DNA from: Pectobacterium brasiliense
Lineage (GTDB): Bacteria; Pseudomonadota; Gammaproteobacteria; Enterobacterales; Enterobacteriaceae
DNA length: 64,000 bases
NCBI RefSeq assembly: GCF_016950255.1
Contig: NZ_JACGFN010000001.1
Span: 2,542,001-2,606,000 of the forward strand
Direction of reading: 5' to 3'
Positions 27,789 through 35,217 of the stretch are shown here, piece by piece. Within the stretch, counting starts at the first letter, position 1. The number at the start of each line of letters is the position of its first letter. The position numbers and the translations under genes were made by a program. A model generated the notes under the pieces. The model saw only the letters and a list, made by a program, of their open reading frames with translations, ran no database searches and had not been told where the DNA came from.

Positions 27789-28574
27789 ATGGCTGCCACC
27801 AACCATTGGACGCGAGATCAGCTCCTGATCGCCTTCACCCTGTACAGTCAACTACCGTTTGGCAGGCTGCATTCGCGTAACCCCGATATCATTCACTATG
27901 CTGGGTTGATTAACCGCACGCCTTCCGCACTAGCGATGAAGCTAGTTAATCTGGCTAGCCTCGATCCGTTTATTATCGATTCCGGTCGTACTGGCTTGCG
28001 TGGCGCGTCCAACGCTGACCGCGCGCTGTGGCAGGAGATGGGCAACAATCCTGAGTTATTTGAACAGCAGTGCCAACAGGCGATGGTATCGCTCGAAGCA
28101 GGAGCGGCGGAAGCGACAGCAGTACCGTTCCAAGCCAACGACAGCGAAATCCCTGATTATCACGGAGGAGAACGCCTTACACAGGTAAAAACGCGCATTG
28201 GTCAGCAGCTATTCCGCAAACGCGTACTCAGCAACTACGGCGAACGCTGCTGCGTGACCGGATTGGAAGAGCCCGCGCTACTGGTCGCCAGCCATATTCA
28301 ACCGTGGAAAACAGCGGCAGAATATCGCCTCGATCCCAGCAACGGTCTCTGCCTGTCCAACCTGCACGACAAAGCCTTTGATATGGGACTCATCAGCTTT
28401 AATGATTCGCTGGAAATGCTACTTTCTCCACGCATCAAAAAGCTGAAAAGCGCTATCAGCGACGTCAATTTCGCCCAGTACGAAGGCAAACAAATCAACC
28501 TGCCAGACACCTACCCGCCCAACCTGTCACAGATGGCATTCCATCGTGAGCATATTTTTTTGGCGCGGGGGTAA
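27789..28574 (+). CDS. HNH endonuclease domain protein
   Basis: A 261-residue protein with a C-terminal HNH nuclease fold: a CC pair at residues 154-155, ASHIQPW (His169), NGLCLSNLHD (Asn185, His193), and DKAFDMGLI after it. The N-terminal 130 residues contain a conserved SRNPDIIHYAGLINRTPSALAMKL block seen in a family of putative restriction-type HNH proteins. No methyltransferase is beside it, so it is not an evident restriction-modification pair. It could be a solitary methyl-dependent or stress nuclease, or a defence gene. Confidence 0.8.
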   Translation: MAATNHWTRDQLLIAFTLYSQLPFGRLHSRNPDIIHYAGLINRTPSALAMKLVNLASLDPFIIDSGRTGLRGASNADRALWQEMGNNPELFEQQCQQAMVSLEAGAAEATAVPFQANDSEIPDYHGGERLTQVKTRIGQQLFRKRVLSNYGERCCVTGLEEPALLVASHIQPWKTAAEYRLDPSNGLCLSNLHDKAFDMGLISFNDSLEMLLSPRIKKLKSAISDVNFAQYEGKQINLPDTYPPNLSQMAFHREHIFLARG

Positions 28575-28584
28575 AAGCGACAAA

Positions 28585-29928
28585 TCAACGATACAAAAAC
28601 AGGGTGATATAGGGGCTGTCGCGCGAGATGACGTGTGGGTTTTCATCAAGCAGCCTCCGTAAACGTGCCTGCTGTCGGGTATTCGGCAACATGCCAGAAC
28701 GGTTGAACCGCTGTACCCAGTACGCCACGCCAGTGTGCGTGAGTGCAGTATTCTCTGACTTAGCATTATCCAGCAGGAACACCAGCCAATCCCATTTATT
28801 CAGCTTATGCGCTAGAAAGTAGTACACCTCGACGTGTTCTCTGGAAGACGCGCTGTCCAGACAACATTGAAGATCAGACAGCGACAAATAAATTTTCTGC
28901 TGGTAAAACAGCTTCCGTGCCACCTTCGTAATAGCAATCGAAGGATTGCGCAGAGAATCCAGCAGCCGCTCACGCGCATCATCACCCGTACGCAGAATAA
29001 GAATGCGCAACGCGCTGTAGTAAAGGCTGGGATAACGTTCGTCCAGATTGCGCTCCGCCAGCGCCACAATGCCGTCATAGCGATGCTCATCCAGCCCCCA
29101 TAGCGTGATTTTTCGCACGGTAACGGTACTCGCCCGATCCAGTGCCGCAAGATAATGCGCAACCGGATCGTCGTTTCGTTCGCGCAATAGCGCTGAGGCT
29201 CGCTGACGCACCAATGCATTCTTATCAAACATTAAGGCAATCAGTTGAGACTCAGACACTGGGAACGCATTGTGTATCACATACTGCAACGCCACCTGCT
29301 TGATGGGGGCGAACGAGTCTTTCAGCAGAATGGTCAACACGTCGTGATCGACGTCCTTGTCCGCACTCAGCAAATACCGTGCCGCGTTCGCCCTGACTAA
29401 CGGATCGTGATGCAACATCGCCTGTCCAAAGATCTGCTTCAACGGGAACCGCTCACTCTCAGCGAGAATATCCAGTGATAATCGGGCGACGGTTTTGTCT
29501 TCCGAACACAACCCCGCGAATAGCGACGGCGCGTGCGCCTCCTCGGACAGAAAGCTCACGATCTCATCCACCAGCGGCTGATGATCTGCCCGCTGGCACT
29601 GCAACAGCCAGAAAATGGCAGGCAAATTGGCGACAAAAGACGCGGTGTTATTCGGCGTTAACAGCAGCCGCACGCTCTGTTTAGCCGCTCGGCGTACCGG
29701 TTCAGCCCAATCGTTCACCCGTTCAATCAGCGCCGGTAATGCCAAGACCTCATCCATGAAGCCCAGACACAGCACCGCACGCTGCCGAATATGCCCGTTA
29801 TAGTGACGTGTGAGCGCTATCAGGTGTGACGTTGAACCCAGTGCCTCAGCCTGCGCGGGCCGATAATAGTTATCTGGTGAGGCCACCAGCTTTTCTAACT
29901 GGTACAGTAGTAGATCGTACGATGCCAT
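28585..29928 (-). CDS. HEAT-repeat protein encoded downstream of rtcB
   Basis: A 447-residue, almost wholly helical protein built of repeated approximately 30-residue helical pairs, for example ADLVLT-like turns with DPLVRANAARYLL, NALVRQRASALLR and IAITKVARKLFYQ at intervals. This is the pattern of HEAT or ARM repeats. It has no signal peptide or catalytic motif. It follows rtcB by 16 bases on the same strand and so belongs to the sigma-54/RtcR-controlled operon, in the place where E. coli carries rtcA. A scaffold or RNA-protein adaptor role in repair is inferred from position only. Confidence 0.75.
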   Translation of the reverse strand: MASYDLLLYQLEKLVASPDNYYRPAQAEALGSTSHLIALTRHYNGHIRQRAVLCLGFMDEVLALPALIERVNDWAEPVRRAAKQSVRLLLTPNNTASFVANLPAIFWLLQCQRADHQPLVDEIVSFLSEEAHAPSLFAGLCSEDKTVARLSLDILAESERFPLKQIFGQAMLHHDPLVRANAARYLLSADKDVDHDVLTILLKDSFAPIKQVALQYVIHNAFPVSESQLIALMFDKNALVRQRASALLRERNDDPVAHYLAALDRASTVTVRKITLWGLDEHRYDGIVALAERNLDERYPSLYYSALRILILRTGDDARERLLDSLRNPSIAITKVARKLFYQQKIYLSLSDLQCCLDSASSREHVEVYYFLAHKLNKWDWLVFLLDNAKSENTALTHTGVAYWVQRFNRSGMLPNTRQQARLRRLLDENPHVISRDSPYITLFLYR

Positions 29929-29944
29929 ATTCCCTGCCCTCTTC

Positions 29945-31180
29945 TTATCCTTTCACACACACCACCTGACGCAGCGTATGCACAATTTCCACCAGCGATG
30001 ACTGTGCCGCCATCACCTTATCGATGTCTTTGTACGCCATCGGGATTTCATCGATAACGTCGCTGTCTTTTCTGCACTCGACGTGTGCGGTCGCGCGAAT
30101 CTGGTCTTCTACGGTGAAGCGTTTTTTCGCGGCGGTACGGCTCATCGTTCTCCCCGCGCCGTGGCTACAGGAACAGAAGCTTTCTTCGTTCCCCAATCCG
30201 CGCACGATAAAGCTCTTCGCGCCCATCGACCCCGGAATAATCCCCATCTGACCTTTCTGCGCCGACACTGCCCCTTTACGGGTGATCAGTACCGATTCAC
30301 CAAAGTGCGTTTCGCGCTGCACATAGTTATGGTGGCAGTTCACGCCTTCCTGCTGGGTGGTAAACGGCTTTGTCACAATGCGAGACAGCGCCGCCAGCGT
30401 ATGCGACATCATCACTTCACGGTTATGACGAGCAAAATCCTGTGCCCACTCAACTGCTTCAATGTAATCGTCAAAGTGCAGGCTACCTTCCTCGAAATAC
30501 GCCAGATTACGGTCCGGTAGATTCGCAATGTGCTGCTGCATATCTTCCTGCGCCAGCTTGATGAACAGCGACCCAATCGCGTTCCCTACTCCACGCGACC
30601 CGCTGTGCAACATCACCCACACGCGATCCACTTCATCCAGACAGATTTCAATAAAGTGGTTACCCGTTCCTAACGTTCCCAGATGCTGATAGTTGTTGGT
30701 TTTCAGCAACTGCGGATATTTATCCGTCAAACGCTTAAAACGCGGCTCCAACAGCGACCAGTGCGCATCCACCGTTTGTGGCGGGTTCTGCCAGGAACCG
30801 ACATCACGCTTGGAGCGCGTTACGCTACGTCCGTGCGGCACCGCCTGTTCAATCGCGCTACGCAGCCCCATCAGGTTATCCGGCAGGTCACTGGCAACCA
30901 GTGACGTACGCACCGCAATCATCCCGCAGCCGATATCCACACCAACTGCCGCCGGGATAATCGCGCCACGCGTGGGGATTACGCTACCAATCGTCGATCC
31001 TTTTCCCAGATGTACATCCGGCATCACCGCCAGATGTTTAAAAATGAACGGCATTTTGGCTGTGTTCAGCAGTTGATCGCGAGCTTCCGGTTCCACAGGC
31101 ACGCCCTGCGTCCACATTTTTACCGGTGCGCTATTCACGGGCGACATCATGTCGTAATCCTGCGTTTTCATTTCTTCCAT
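29945..31180 (-). CDS. rtcB: RNA-splicing ligase RtcB
   Basis: RtcB joins RNA 2',3'-cyclic phosphate (or 3'-phosphate) ends to 5'-hydroxyl ends using GTP and Mn2+, repairing cleaved tRNA and rRNA. The 411-residue protein shows the metal-binding GVDIGCGM (Cys85), GTGNHFIE near residues 171-178, HSGSRGVG near 192-199 and the guanylated histidine in SCSHGAGRTM (His340). The start codon could also be the ATG three codons further in. Transcription should come from a sigma-54 promoter 40-55 bases upstream, activated by the divergently encoded RtcR. Confidence 0.93.
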   Translation of the reverse strand: MEEMKTQDYDMMSPVNSAPVKMWTQGVPVEPEARDQLLNTAKMPFIFKHLAVMPDVHLGKGSTIGSVIPTRGAIIPAAVGVDIGCGMIAVRTSLVASDLPDNLMGLRSAIEQAVPHGRSVTRSKRDVGSWQNPPQTVDAHWSLLEPRFKRLTDKYPQLLKTNNYQHLGTLGTGNHFIEICLDEVDRVWVMLHSGSRGVGNAIGSLFIKLAQEDMQQHIANLPDRNLAYFEEGSLHFDDYIEAVEWAQDFARHNREVMMSHTLAALSRIVTKPFTTQQEGVNCHHNYVQRETHFGESVLITRKGAVSAQKGQMGIIPGSMGAKSFIVRGLGNEESFCSCSHGAGRTMSRTAAKKRFTVEDQIRATAHVECRKDSDVIDEIPMAYKDIDKVMAAQSSLVEIVHTLRQVVCVKG

Positions 31181-31220
31181 TTTTCATTCTCTTTGTTTGT
31201 CATTATTCGCTATAGGTATT

Positions 31221-31235
31221 GCCAAAGGCGTGCCA
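31221..31235 (-). promoter_or_regulatory. Sigma-54 promoter of the rtcB operon
   Basis: On the minus strand TGGCAC-GCCTT-TGGC matches the -24/-12 pattern TGGCAC-N5-TTGC with one mismatch and correct GG to GC spacing. It lies about 40 bases upstream of rtcB. RtcR, a known sigma-54 activator, is encoded divergently. Confidence 0.75.
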
Positions 31236-31371
31236 GTTTTCTGAAAAAAACAAAATAAAAATATAACCAATTGATAATTAATAGTTAAAAAACAAAGCAT
31301 ACAAACTAGCAACGAAACAAAAGAACCGGTAAACTTATCCCACAGGATAATAATTTATAACAAGGTATAGC

Positions 31372-32949
31372 ATGAAGCGTCGCGTCGTCATTGGTGTGTT
31401 AGGCACCACGCTGGACAAACGGGGTAAACGGGAGAATCGTTGGACGAAATGGCGGCCTACCGTCGGCCTATGCCAGCAGCCGGATTTTCCGGTCGATCGG
31501 CTGGAGCTGCTGCATCAGTCACGCAACGAGGGAATGGCACAGCAGGTGGCGGAGGATGTTGCCGTGGTGTCACCCGCCACGCGGGTCACGCTTCAGGCCG
31601 TTGAGCTGCGCGATCCGTGGAATCTGGAAGAGGTCTACAGCGCCTTTCTGGACTTTGCGAGCCGCTACCCATTCGATACCGAGAACGAAGAGTATTTCGT
31701 TCATATCACCACCGGCACTCACGTCGTGCAGATTTGCTGGTTCCTGCTGACCGAAGCCCGCTACTTGCCCGCCAAGCTGCTGCAAACCGCGCCGGGAGAG
31801 AAAGCGGATCGCCCCTCACCGCAGGGCATCTATGCCGTTATCGATCTGGATCTTAGCCGCTACGCGACCCTCACCAGCCGCTTTCAGCACGAGCAAGAGC
31901 GCTCTGTCTCGTTCCTGAAATCGGGTATCGAAACACGCAACAGTACGTTCAACGCACTGATTGACCAGATTGAACGCGTCGCGCTGCGTTCCACCGCACC
32001 GATGCTCTTAACCGGACCAACCGGTGCGGGGAAATCCTTTCTGGCACAGCGTATCTATCAGCTACGCCAGTCCCGCCATCTGGTCAGCGGTCGATTTGTC
32101 GCGGTTAACTGCGCCACGTTGCGCGGCGATAACGCAATGTCGACACTGTTCGGCCACGTAAAAGGCGCGTTTACTGGTGCATTGCAGGCGAGAACCGGAC
32201 TGCTACGTGAAGCGGACGGCGGGATGCTGTTTCTGGATGAGATCGCCGAACTTGGGCTGGATGAACAAGCTATGCTGCTCAAAGCCATTGAAGAAAAACG
32301 CTTTTTACCGTTTGGTTCGGATAAAGAAGTCAGCAGCGATTTCCAACTGATTGCTGGCACGCACCGCAACCTGCACGAGTGGATCGCACAGGGCAAATTC
32401 CGTGAAGATCTCTACGCCCGTATCAATATGTGGACGTTCCCCTTGCCGGGGCTAGCGGAACGTCGGGAAGATATCGAACCGAATATTGACTACGAACTCC
32501 AGCGCTTCACACGCGATCACCAAACGCAGATCCGCTTCGATAAAGACGCTCGACAACGCTACCTCACCTTTGCCTGCTCATCGCAGGCCGCTTGGCGCGG
32601 CAACTTCCGCGAACTCGGCTCTTCCATCGCCCGCATGGCGACGCTGGCGGAACAAGGACGTATCACCGTGGCACTGGTAGAGGAAGAAATCACGCGCCTG
32701 CGGGCCAATTGGCAAAGCGATGCCCCGACAACCGCGCTACCGCCCGAACTCGCCAACATCGATCTGTTTGAACAACGCCAACTTGAAACCGTGCTCGACG
32801 TCTGCCGCACGGCAAACTCACTTTCCGAAGCTGGCCGCCAGCTGTTCGCCGTTTCACGCCAGCAAAAACAAAAGCCCAACGACGCAGACCGACTGCGTAA
32901 GTATCTGGCACGTTTTGGGCTGAGCTGGGAGGGGTTGAAGCGGGTATAA
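31372..32949 (+). CDS. rtcR: Sigma-54-dependent transcriptional activator RtcR
   Basis: RtcR activates the RNA-repair operon. The 525-residue protein has an N-terminal CARF-like regulatory domain (about residues 1-180, with IGVLGTTLD and HITTGTHVVQICWFLL), thought to sense RNA fragments with cyclic phosphate ends. A central AAA+ domain follows, with Walker A GPTGAGKS at 215-222, the sigma-54 contact loop GAFTGA at 265-270 and Walker B LFLDEI. The C-terminal region is a small helix-turn-helix type domain. It is divergent from rtcB, and the 191-base gap contains the sigma-54 promoter. Confidence 0.93.
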   Translation: MKRRVVIGVLGTTLDKRGKRENRWTKWRPTVGLCQQPDFPVDRLELLHQSRNEGMAQQVAEDVAVVSPATRVTLQAVELRDPWNLEEVYSAFLDFASRYPFDTENEEYFVHITTGTHVVQICWFLLTEARYLPAKLLQTAPGEKADRPSPQGIYAVIDLDLSRYATLTSRFQHEQERSVSFLKSGIETRNSTFNALIDQIERVALRSTAPMLLTGPTGAGKSFLAQRIYQLRQSRHLVSGRFVAVNCATLRGDNAMSTLFGHVKGAFTGALQARTGLLREADGGMLFLDEIAELGLDEQAMLLKAIEEKRFLPFGSDKEVSSDFQLIAGTHRNLHEWIAQGKFREDLYARINMWTFPLPGLAERREDIEPNIDYELQRFTRDHQTQIRFDKDARQRYLTFACSSQAAWRGNFRELGSSIARMATLAEQGRITVALVEEEITRLRANWQSDAPTTALPPELANIDLFEQRQLETVLDVCRTANSLSEAGRQLFAVSRQQKQKPNDADRLRKYLARFGLSWEGLKRV

Positions 32950-32963
32950 ATTCATCATAAATT

Positions 32964-32992
32964 TATACATTACGTGTAGGCTACGATATAAT
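32964..32992 (+). promoter_or_regulatory. Sigma-70 promoter of the second toxin-antitoxin operon
   Basis: TATACA (32964-32969), a 17-base spacer and a perfect TATAAT (32987-32992) lie about 118 bases upstream of the antitoxin ATG, just after rtcR. Confidence 0.5.
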
Positions 32993-33058
32993 TACTCTGT
33001 GCCTCCTCAGGCAGCAGCAAGATGAAAGTATTCACTACACCACATGGCAGGAGTCTAC

Positions 33059-33085
33059 CGCTTATAGCCATATTTTCTATAAGCG
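33059..33085. promoter_or_regulatory. Palindrome upstream of the second toxin-antitoxin pair
   Basis: CGCTTATAG (33059-33067) is perfectly inverted at 33077-33085 with a nine-base loop and ends 24 bases before the antitoxin ATG. It could be an autoregulatory operator. Because a T-rich stretch follows, it could also be an attenuator or a terminator-like hairpin. Confidence 0.45.
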
Positions 33086-33109
33086 ATTGTTTTAATTAAG
33101 GCAGATGAT

Positions 33110-33379
33110 ATGAAAACCACAATGTCTCAGAAGTCGGCCCGTGAAGGTCTTGGCAACCCTGAACTGTTCCAGGGGGGCGTTTATATAACGAAGAACGGCT
33201 CCGCAGAACTTTTCGTGCAGACGGCAGCAGAGCGCGAGGCAGAGTTGATCGAGAGAGAAAGAGAAAGGCAATCTAACGCACTTTTGAAACTGGTGATGAC
33301 AGCCAAAAAAGAAATTAAAGACGGTCAGGGAATGTCCGCCGAGGAAGCACTACAAAAATTACGTGAAGCACGAACGTAA
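33110..33379 (+). CDS. Probable antitoxin of a RelE/ParE pair
   Basis: An 89-residue charged protein encoded immediately upstream of a RelE/ParE-like toxin. The N-terminal 35 residues could form the DNA-binding part, and the C-terminal half (EREAELIERERERQSNALLK and onward) is a long charged helix as in antitoxin tails. I do not recognise the DNA-binding family with certainty. A Phd/YefM-like or ribbon fold is possible. The 13-base gap to the toxin and the palindrome upstream support the pairing. Confidence 0.65.
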   Translation: MKTTMSQKSAREGLGNPELFQGGVYITKNGSAELFVQTAAEREAELIERERERQSNALLKLVMTAKKEIKDGQGMSAEEALQKLREART

Positions 33380-33392
33380 ATAAGGAGCCAAT

Positions 33393-33737
33393 TTGGCCAG
33401 TTCGTACACCATTAAAGTCGCACCTGCGGCTGTCTGGTCTTTGCAGGATGCTGAGTCTTATAAATCTCACTATATCGGCATTGCGCAGGCCGCTACATGG
33501 TCTGAATCGTTGTTCTCATCATCCATACAGGCCATTTCTCAAGATCCTGCACGCTACAGGCACAACGCGATATTATCCGATAAGGGAATTTCGCTCCGTG
33601 AACGTCTCTCAGTAGAAGATGATTTTCGCTGTTTGTATGATGTTGATGAAGAGAATGGCGTCATAGAGATCCTGCTTTTCGTCAGCATGAAACAGGACCT
33701 TGAGAAAATGCTCTATCGCTATCATGTGTTGAGCTGA
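33393..33737 (+). CDS. RelE/ParE-family toxin
   Basis: A 114-residue protein with the compact helix-hairpin-sheet layout of RelE/ParE toxins. It opens with YTIKVAPAAVWSLQD, followed by two helices (about residues 20-48) and a central ISLRERLSVEDDFRCLYDVD strand region, then VIEILLFVSMKQDLEKMLYR at the end. RelE types cut mRNA on the ribosome and ParE types poison gyrase, and I cannot say which applies. The start is TTG, with AAGGAG five bases upstream, which would keep toxin levels low relative to the ATG-started antitoxin. Confidence 0.75.
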   Translation: MASSYTIKVAPAAVWSLQDAESYKSHYIGIAQAATWSESLFSSSIQAISQDPARYRHNAILSDKGISLRERLSVEDDFRCLYDVDEENGVIEILLFVSMKQDLEKMLYRYHVLS

Positions 33738-33780
33738 CTAATTCCGAATCAGTAAACAGGACACTTTCCATCCAGTAAAC

Positions 33781-33810
33781 TTGACGAAATATCTAAAATA
33801 TTAGATATTT
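33781..33810 (+). promoter_or_regulatory. Perfect palindromic operator inside the promoter of the HTH gene
   Basis: AAATATCTAA (33787-33796) is exactly inverted at 33801-33810, with AATA between. A -35 element TTGACG lies at 33781-33786. A -10-like GATATT begins 17 bases after it, inside the right arm. A repressor bound here would block RNA polymerase, consistent with autoregulation by the gene that follows. Confidence 0.65.
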
Positions 33811-33838
33811 TATTTACTGAGATAAGGAGGTAAGCATT

Positions 33839-34156
33839 ATGGCGTTAAAATTCTACGAAAGTCCGTTTCATGTAACGCATGACGCAGAGATTGCCAGCAA
33901 GATGGCAATGAAAATGGATTTATCGATCATGATCACTAATTTAATCAAAGAGAAAGGCTGGACACAAAAAGAAGCAGCGGAAAAACTGGGTATCAGCCAG
34001 TCGCGCGTTTCAGAACTGAAAAATGCCAAGATCGAGCTTTTCACTATTGACGCCATGTTCGACATGCTGGATGCACTCGGTTTCCGCGCGAAGATGTCGA
34101 TGCCAAGCCTACATCAGGCATCAATCGCTATAACTGAAATCGAATCAGCAGGCTAA
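33839..34156 (+). CDS. XRE-family HTH protein, HigA-like antitoxin without a visible toxin
   Basis: A 105-residue protein with a classic helix-turn-helix (GWTQKEAAEKLGISQSRVSE, about residues 40-59) and a short C-terminal domain similar to HigA-type antitoxins. In HigBA systems the toxin gene precedes the antitoxin. Here only about 100 bases separate it from the previous toxin gene, and nothing toxin-like precedes or follows it. Its own promoter with a perfect palindrome suggests it is an independent autoregulated repressor or an orphan antitoxin. AAGGAGG lies ten bases ahead of the ATG. Confidence 0.78.
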   Translation: MALKFYESPFHVTHDAEIASKMAMKMDLSIMITNLIKEKGWTQKEAAEKLGISQSRVSELKNAKIELFTIDAMFDMLDALGFRAKMSMPSLHQASIAITEIESAG

Positions 34157-34318
34157 CGCTTTTTACAGCGTTCACTCTCCCTGACATCAGCCATAAGCAC
34201 GCCACCTCCTTAGCTTTACGATCAACGCTTTTAATGCCGCCCTCCCCTGTTCATCAATAATGCGTGTAAGATTCCTCGTGCCCACAAGCCCCCCTAGCTA
34301 GCCTCATTTTAGGGGAAA

Positions 34319-34357
34319 CACAGGGGGAGGTTCCCGCAGGGAGGCCTCACCCCTGTG
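34319..34357 (+). ncRNA. Long stable hairpin upstream of the C4-like element
   Basis: CACAGGGG (34319-34326) and GAGG (34327-34330) pair with CCTC (34345-34348) and CCCCTGTG (34350-34357), with a single-base bulge at 34349. An inner TCCC/GGGA stem (32-35/39-42) closes a three-base loop. The folded arm is about 39 bases. It has no T tract and no coding potential, and belongs to the non-coding stretch 34157-34719. Confidence 0.45.
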
Positions 34358-34504
34358 GTCGCCCCGAGTATCGCGGTTTGCCAGCGGAGGCTTTCAAGCC
34401 TGTTTCTGCGAACTCCATTCCAAAACGCACTGTAATTCCACTGTAAATCTATCCACCCTATTTCACGTTTTTCGCCATTGGAATAGAGTCTCTGTGCTGC
34501 GGCA

Positions 34505-34690
34505 ACATCCGTAGCCGGGCTTGGAACCCCGACTATCTAGAACTGAAAACGCTTTGTTTTTTCAGGGGCTACGTGCACACTCTAATCCGTGGCTCAGGCA
34601 GGGCAACCGCAAGGTTGGCCGGTCGCTAGATCCGGTGTTCCAACCCTGTCTGGGTCACACCTTTAGTTTGGAACCTGAAGGCGTGATGAA
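34505..34690 (+). ncRNA. C4/P4-type antisense RNA-like regulatory region
   Basis: Several interlocking RNA elements are seen. CGTAGCC (34510-34516) pairs with GGCTACG (34567-34573). CAACC-GCAA-GGTTG (34604-34617) is a tetraloop hairpin. GGTTGG can instead pair with CCAACC (34640-34645) inside a larger stem closed by CAGGCAG/CTGTCTG. GTTCCAA (34637-34643) is complementary to TTGGAAC at both 34521-34527 and 34668-34674. This seqA-seqB-seqC arrangement is what phage P4 CI RNA and P1/P7 C4 RNA use to control expression of a downstream gene by premature termination. The assignment to that family is inferred. Confidence 0.5.
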
Positions 34691-34719
34691 ATAATTATCT
34701 AGCAATGGAAGATTCAAAC

Positions 34720-35055
34720 ATGACGGACACTCACGCCACACCCGCAGACAGCACCATTACCATTTTCCGCGATCTGATCGCCAGCCTGCCTTTCGCGCAG
34801 TTAGATGACGTTCAGCTCTGCGACCTCGGCGCGATTGCTGCCGAATCGGTTGAAGGCCTGTGCCACGGCCTGCATTACCTCGGCGACACACTGCAAAATG
34901 AAGTGGAACTGCCGCAAGAAAGCCTCAACCAGCTAGGCGCCTGCCTCAACGCCACCGCACACCTGATTCCGGCGCTGCTGGAAATATGTGAACAGGCGGA
35001 ACGCCATGTGCGCACAGTCACGGCAGTGGGTGACGTGCCTCTTACCACACAGTAA
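34720..35055 (+). CDS. Small helical protein downstream of the C4-like RNA (hypothetical)
   Basis: A 111-residue acidic, probably all-helical protein without membrane segments. The middle part (CDLGAIAAESVEGLCHGLHY) resembles small proteins found in enterobacterial prophages and P4-like elements, but I cannot name a family securely. The ATG at 34720 is preferred because GGAAG lies eight bases upstream. An ATG five codons earlier has no ribosome site. Its position directly after a C4-like RNA suggests it is the gene controlled by it. Function unknown. Confidence 0.6.
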   Translation: MTDTHATPADSTITIFRDLIASLPFAQLDDVQLCDLGAIAAESVEGLCHGLHYLGDTLQNEVELPQESLNQLGACLNATAHLIPALLEICEQAERHVRTVTAVGDVPLTTQ

Positions 35056-35170
35056 AAACACGCGGTTAGATCATATAGGGTGTTAGCATTCTCTATCGAA
35101 GGGAGCAAGCTCGGTATTGCTCATCAACTGAAAAAATAGAATCAGTGATGCAAACCCGCTGAAAACAAAA

Positions 35171-35203
35171 AAGGCGCTAATGCCATTCATACATTAGCGC
35201 CTT
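35171..35203 (-). terminator. Terminator of the three-gene envelope operon
   Basis: AAGGCGCTAATG (35171-35182) pairs perfectly over 12 bases with 35192-35203, with a nine-base loop. Read leftward it is followed by TTTTTTG, and it starts 15 bases after the stop of the exported vWA-like gene. Confidence 0.75.
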
Positions 35204-35217
35204 TCAGTAGGAAAAAA

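Noticed and set aside
33023..33100. 25-codon frame (MKVFTTPHGRSLPLIAIFSI and onward) upstream of the second toxin-antitoxin pair
   Set aside because: Only a weak, distant ribosome site, and it overlaps the palindrome; more likely leader DNA than a gene.
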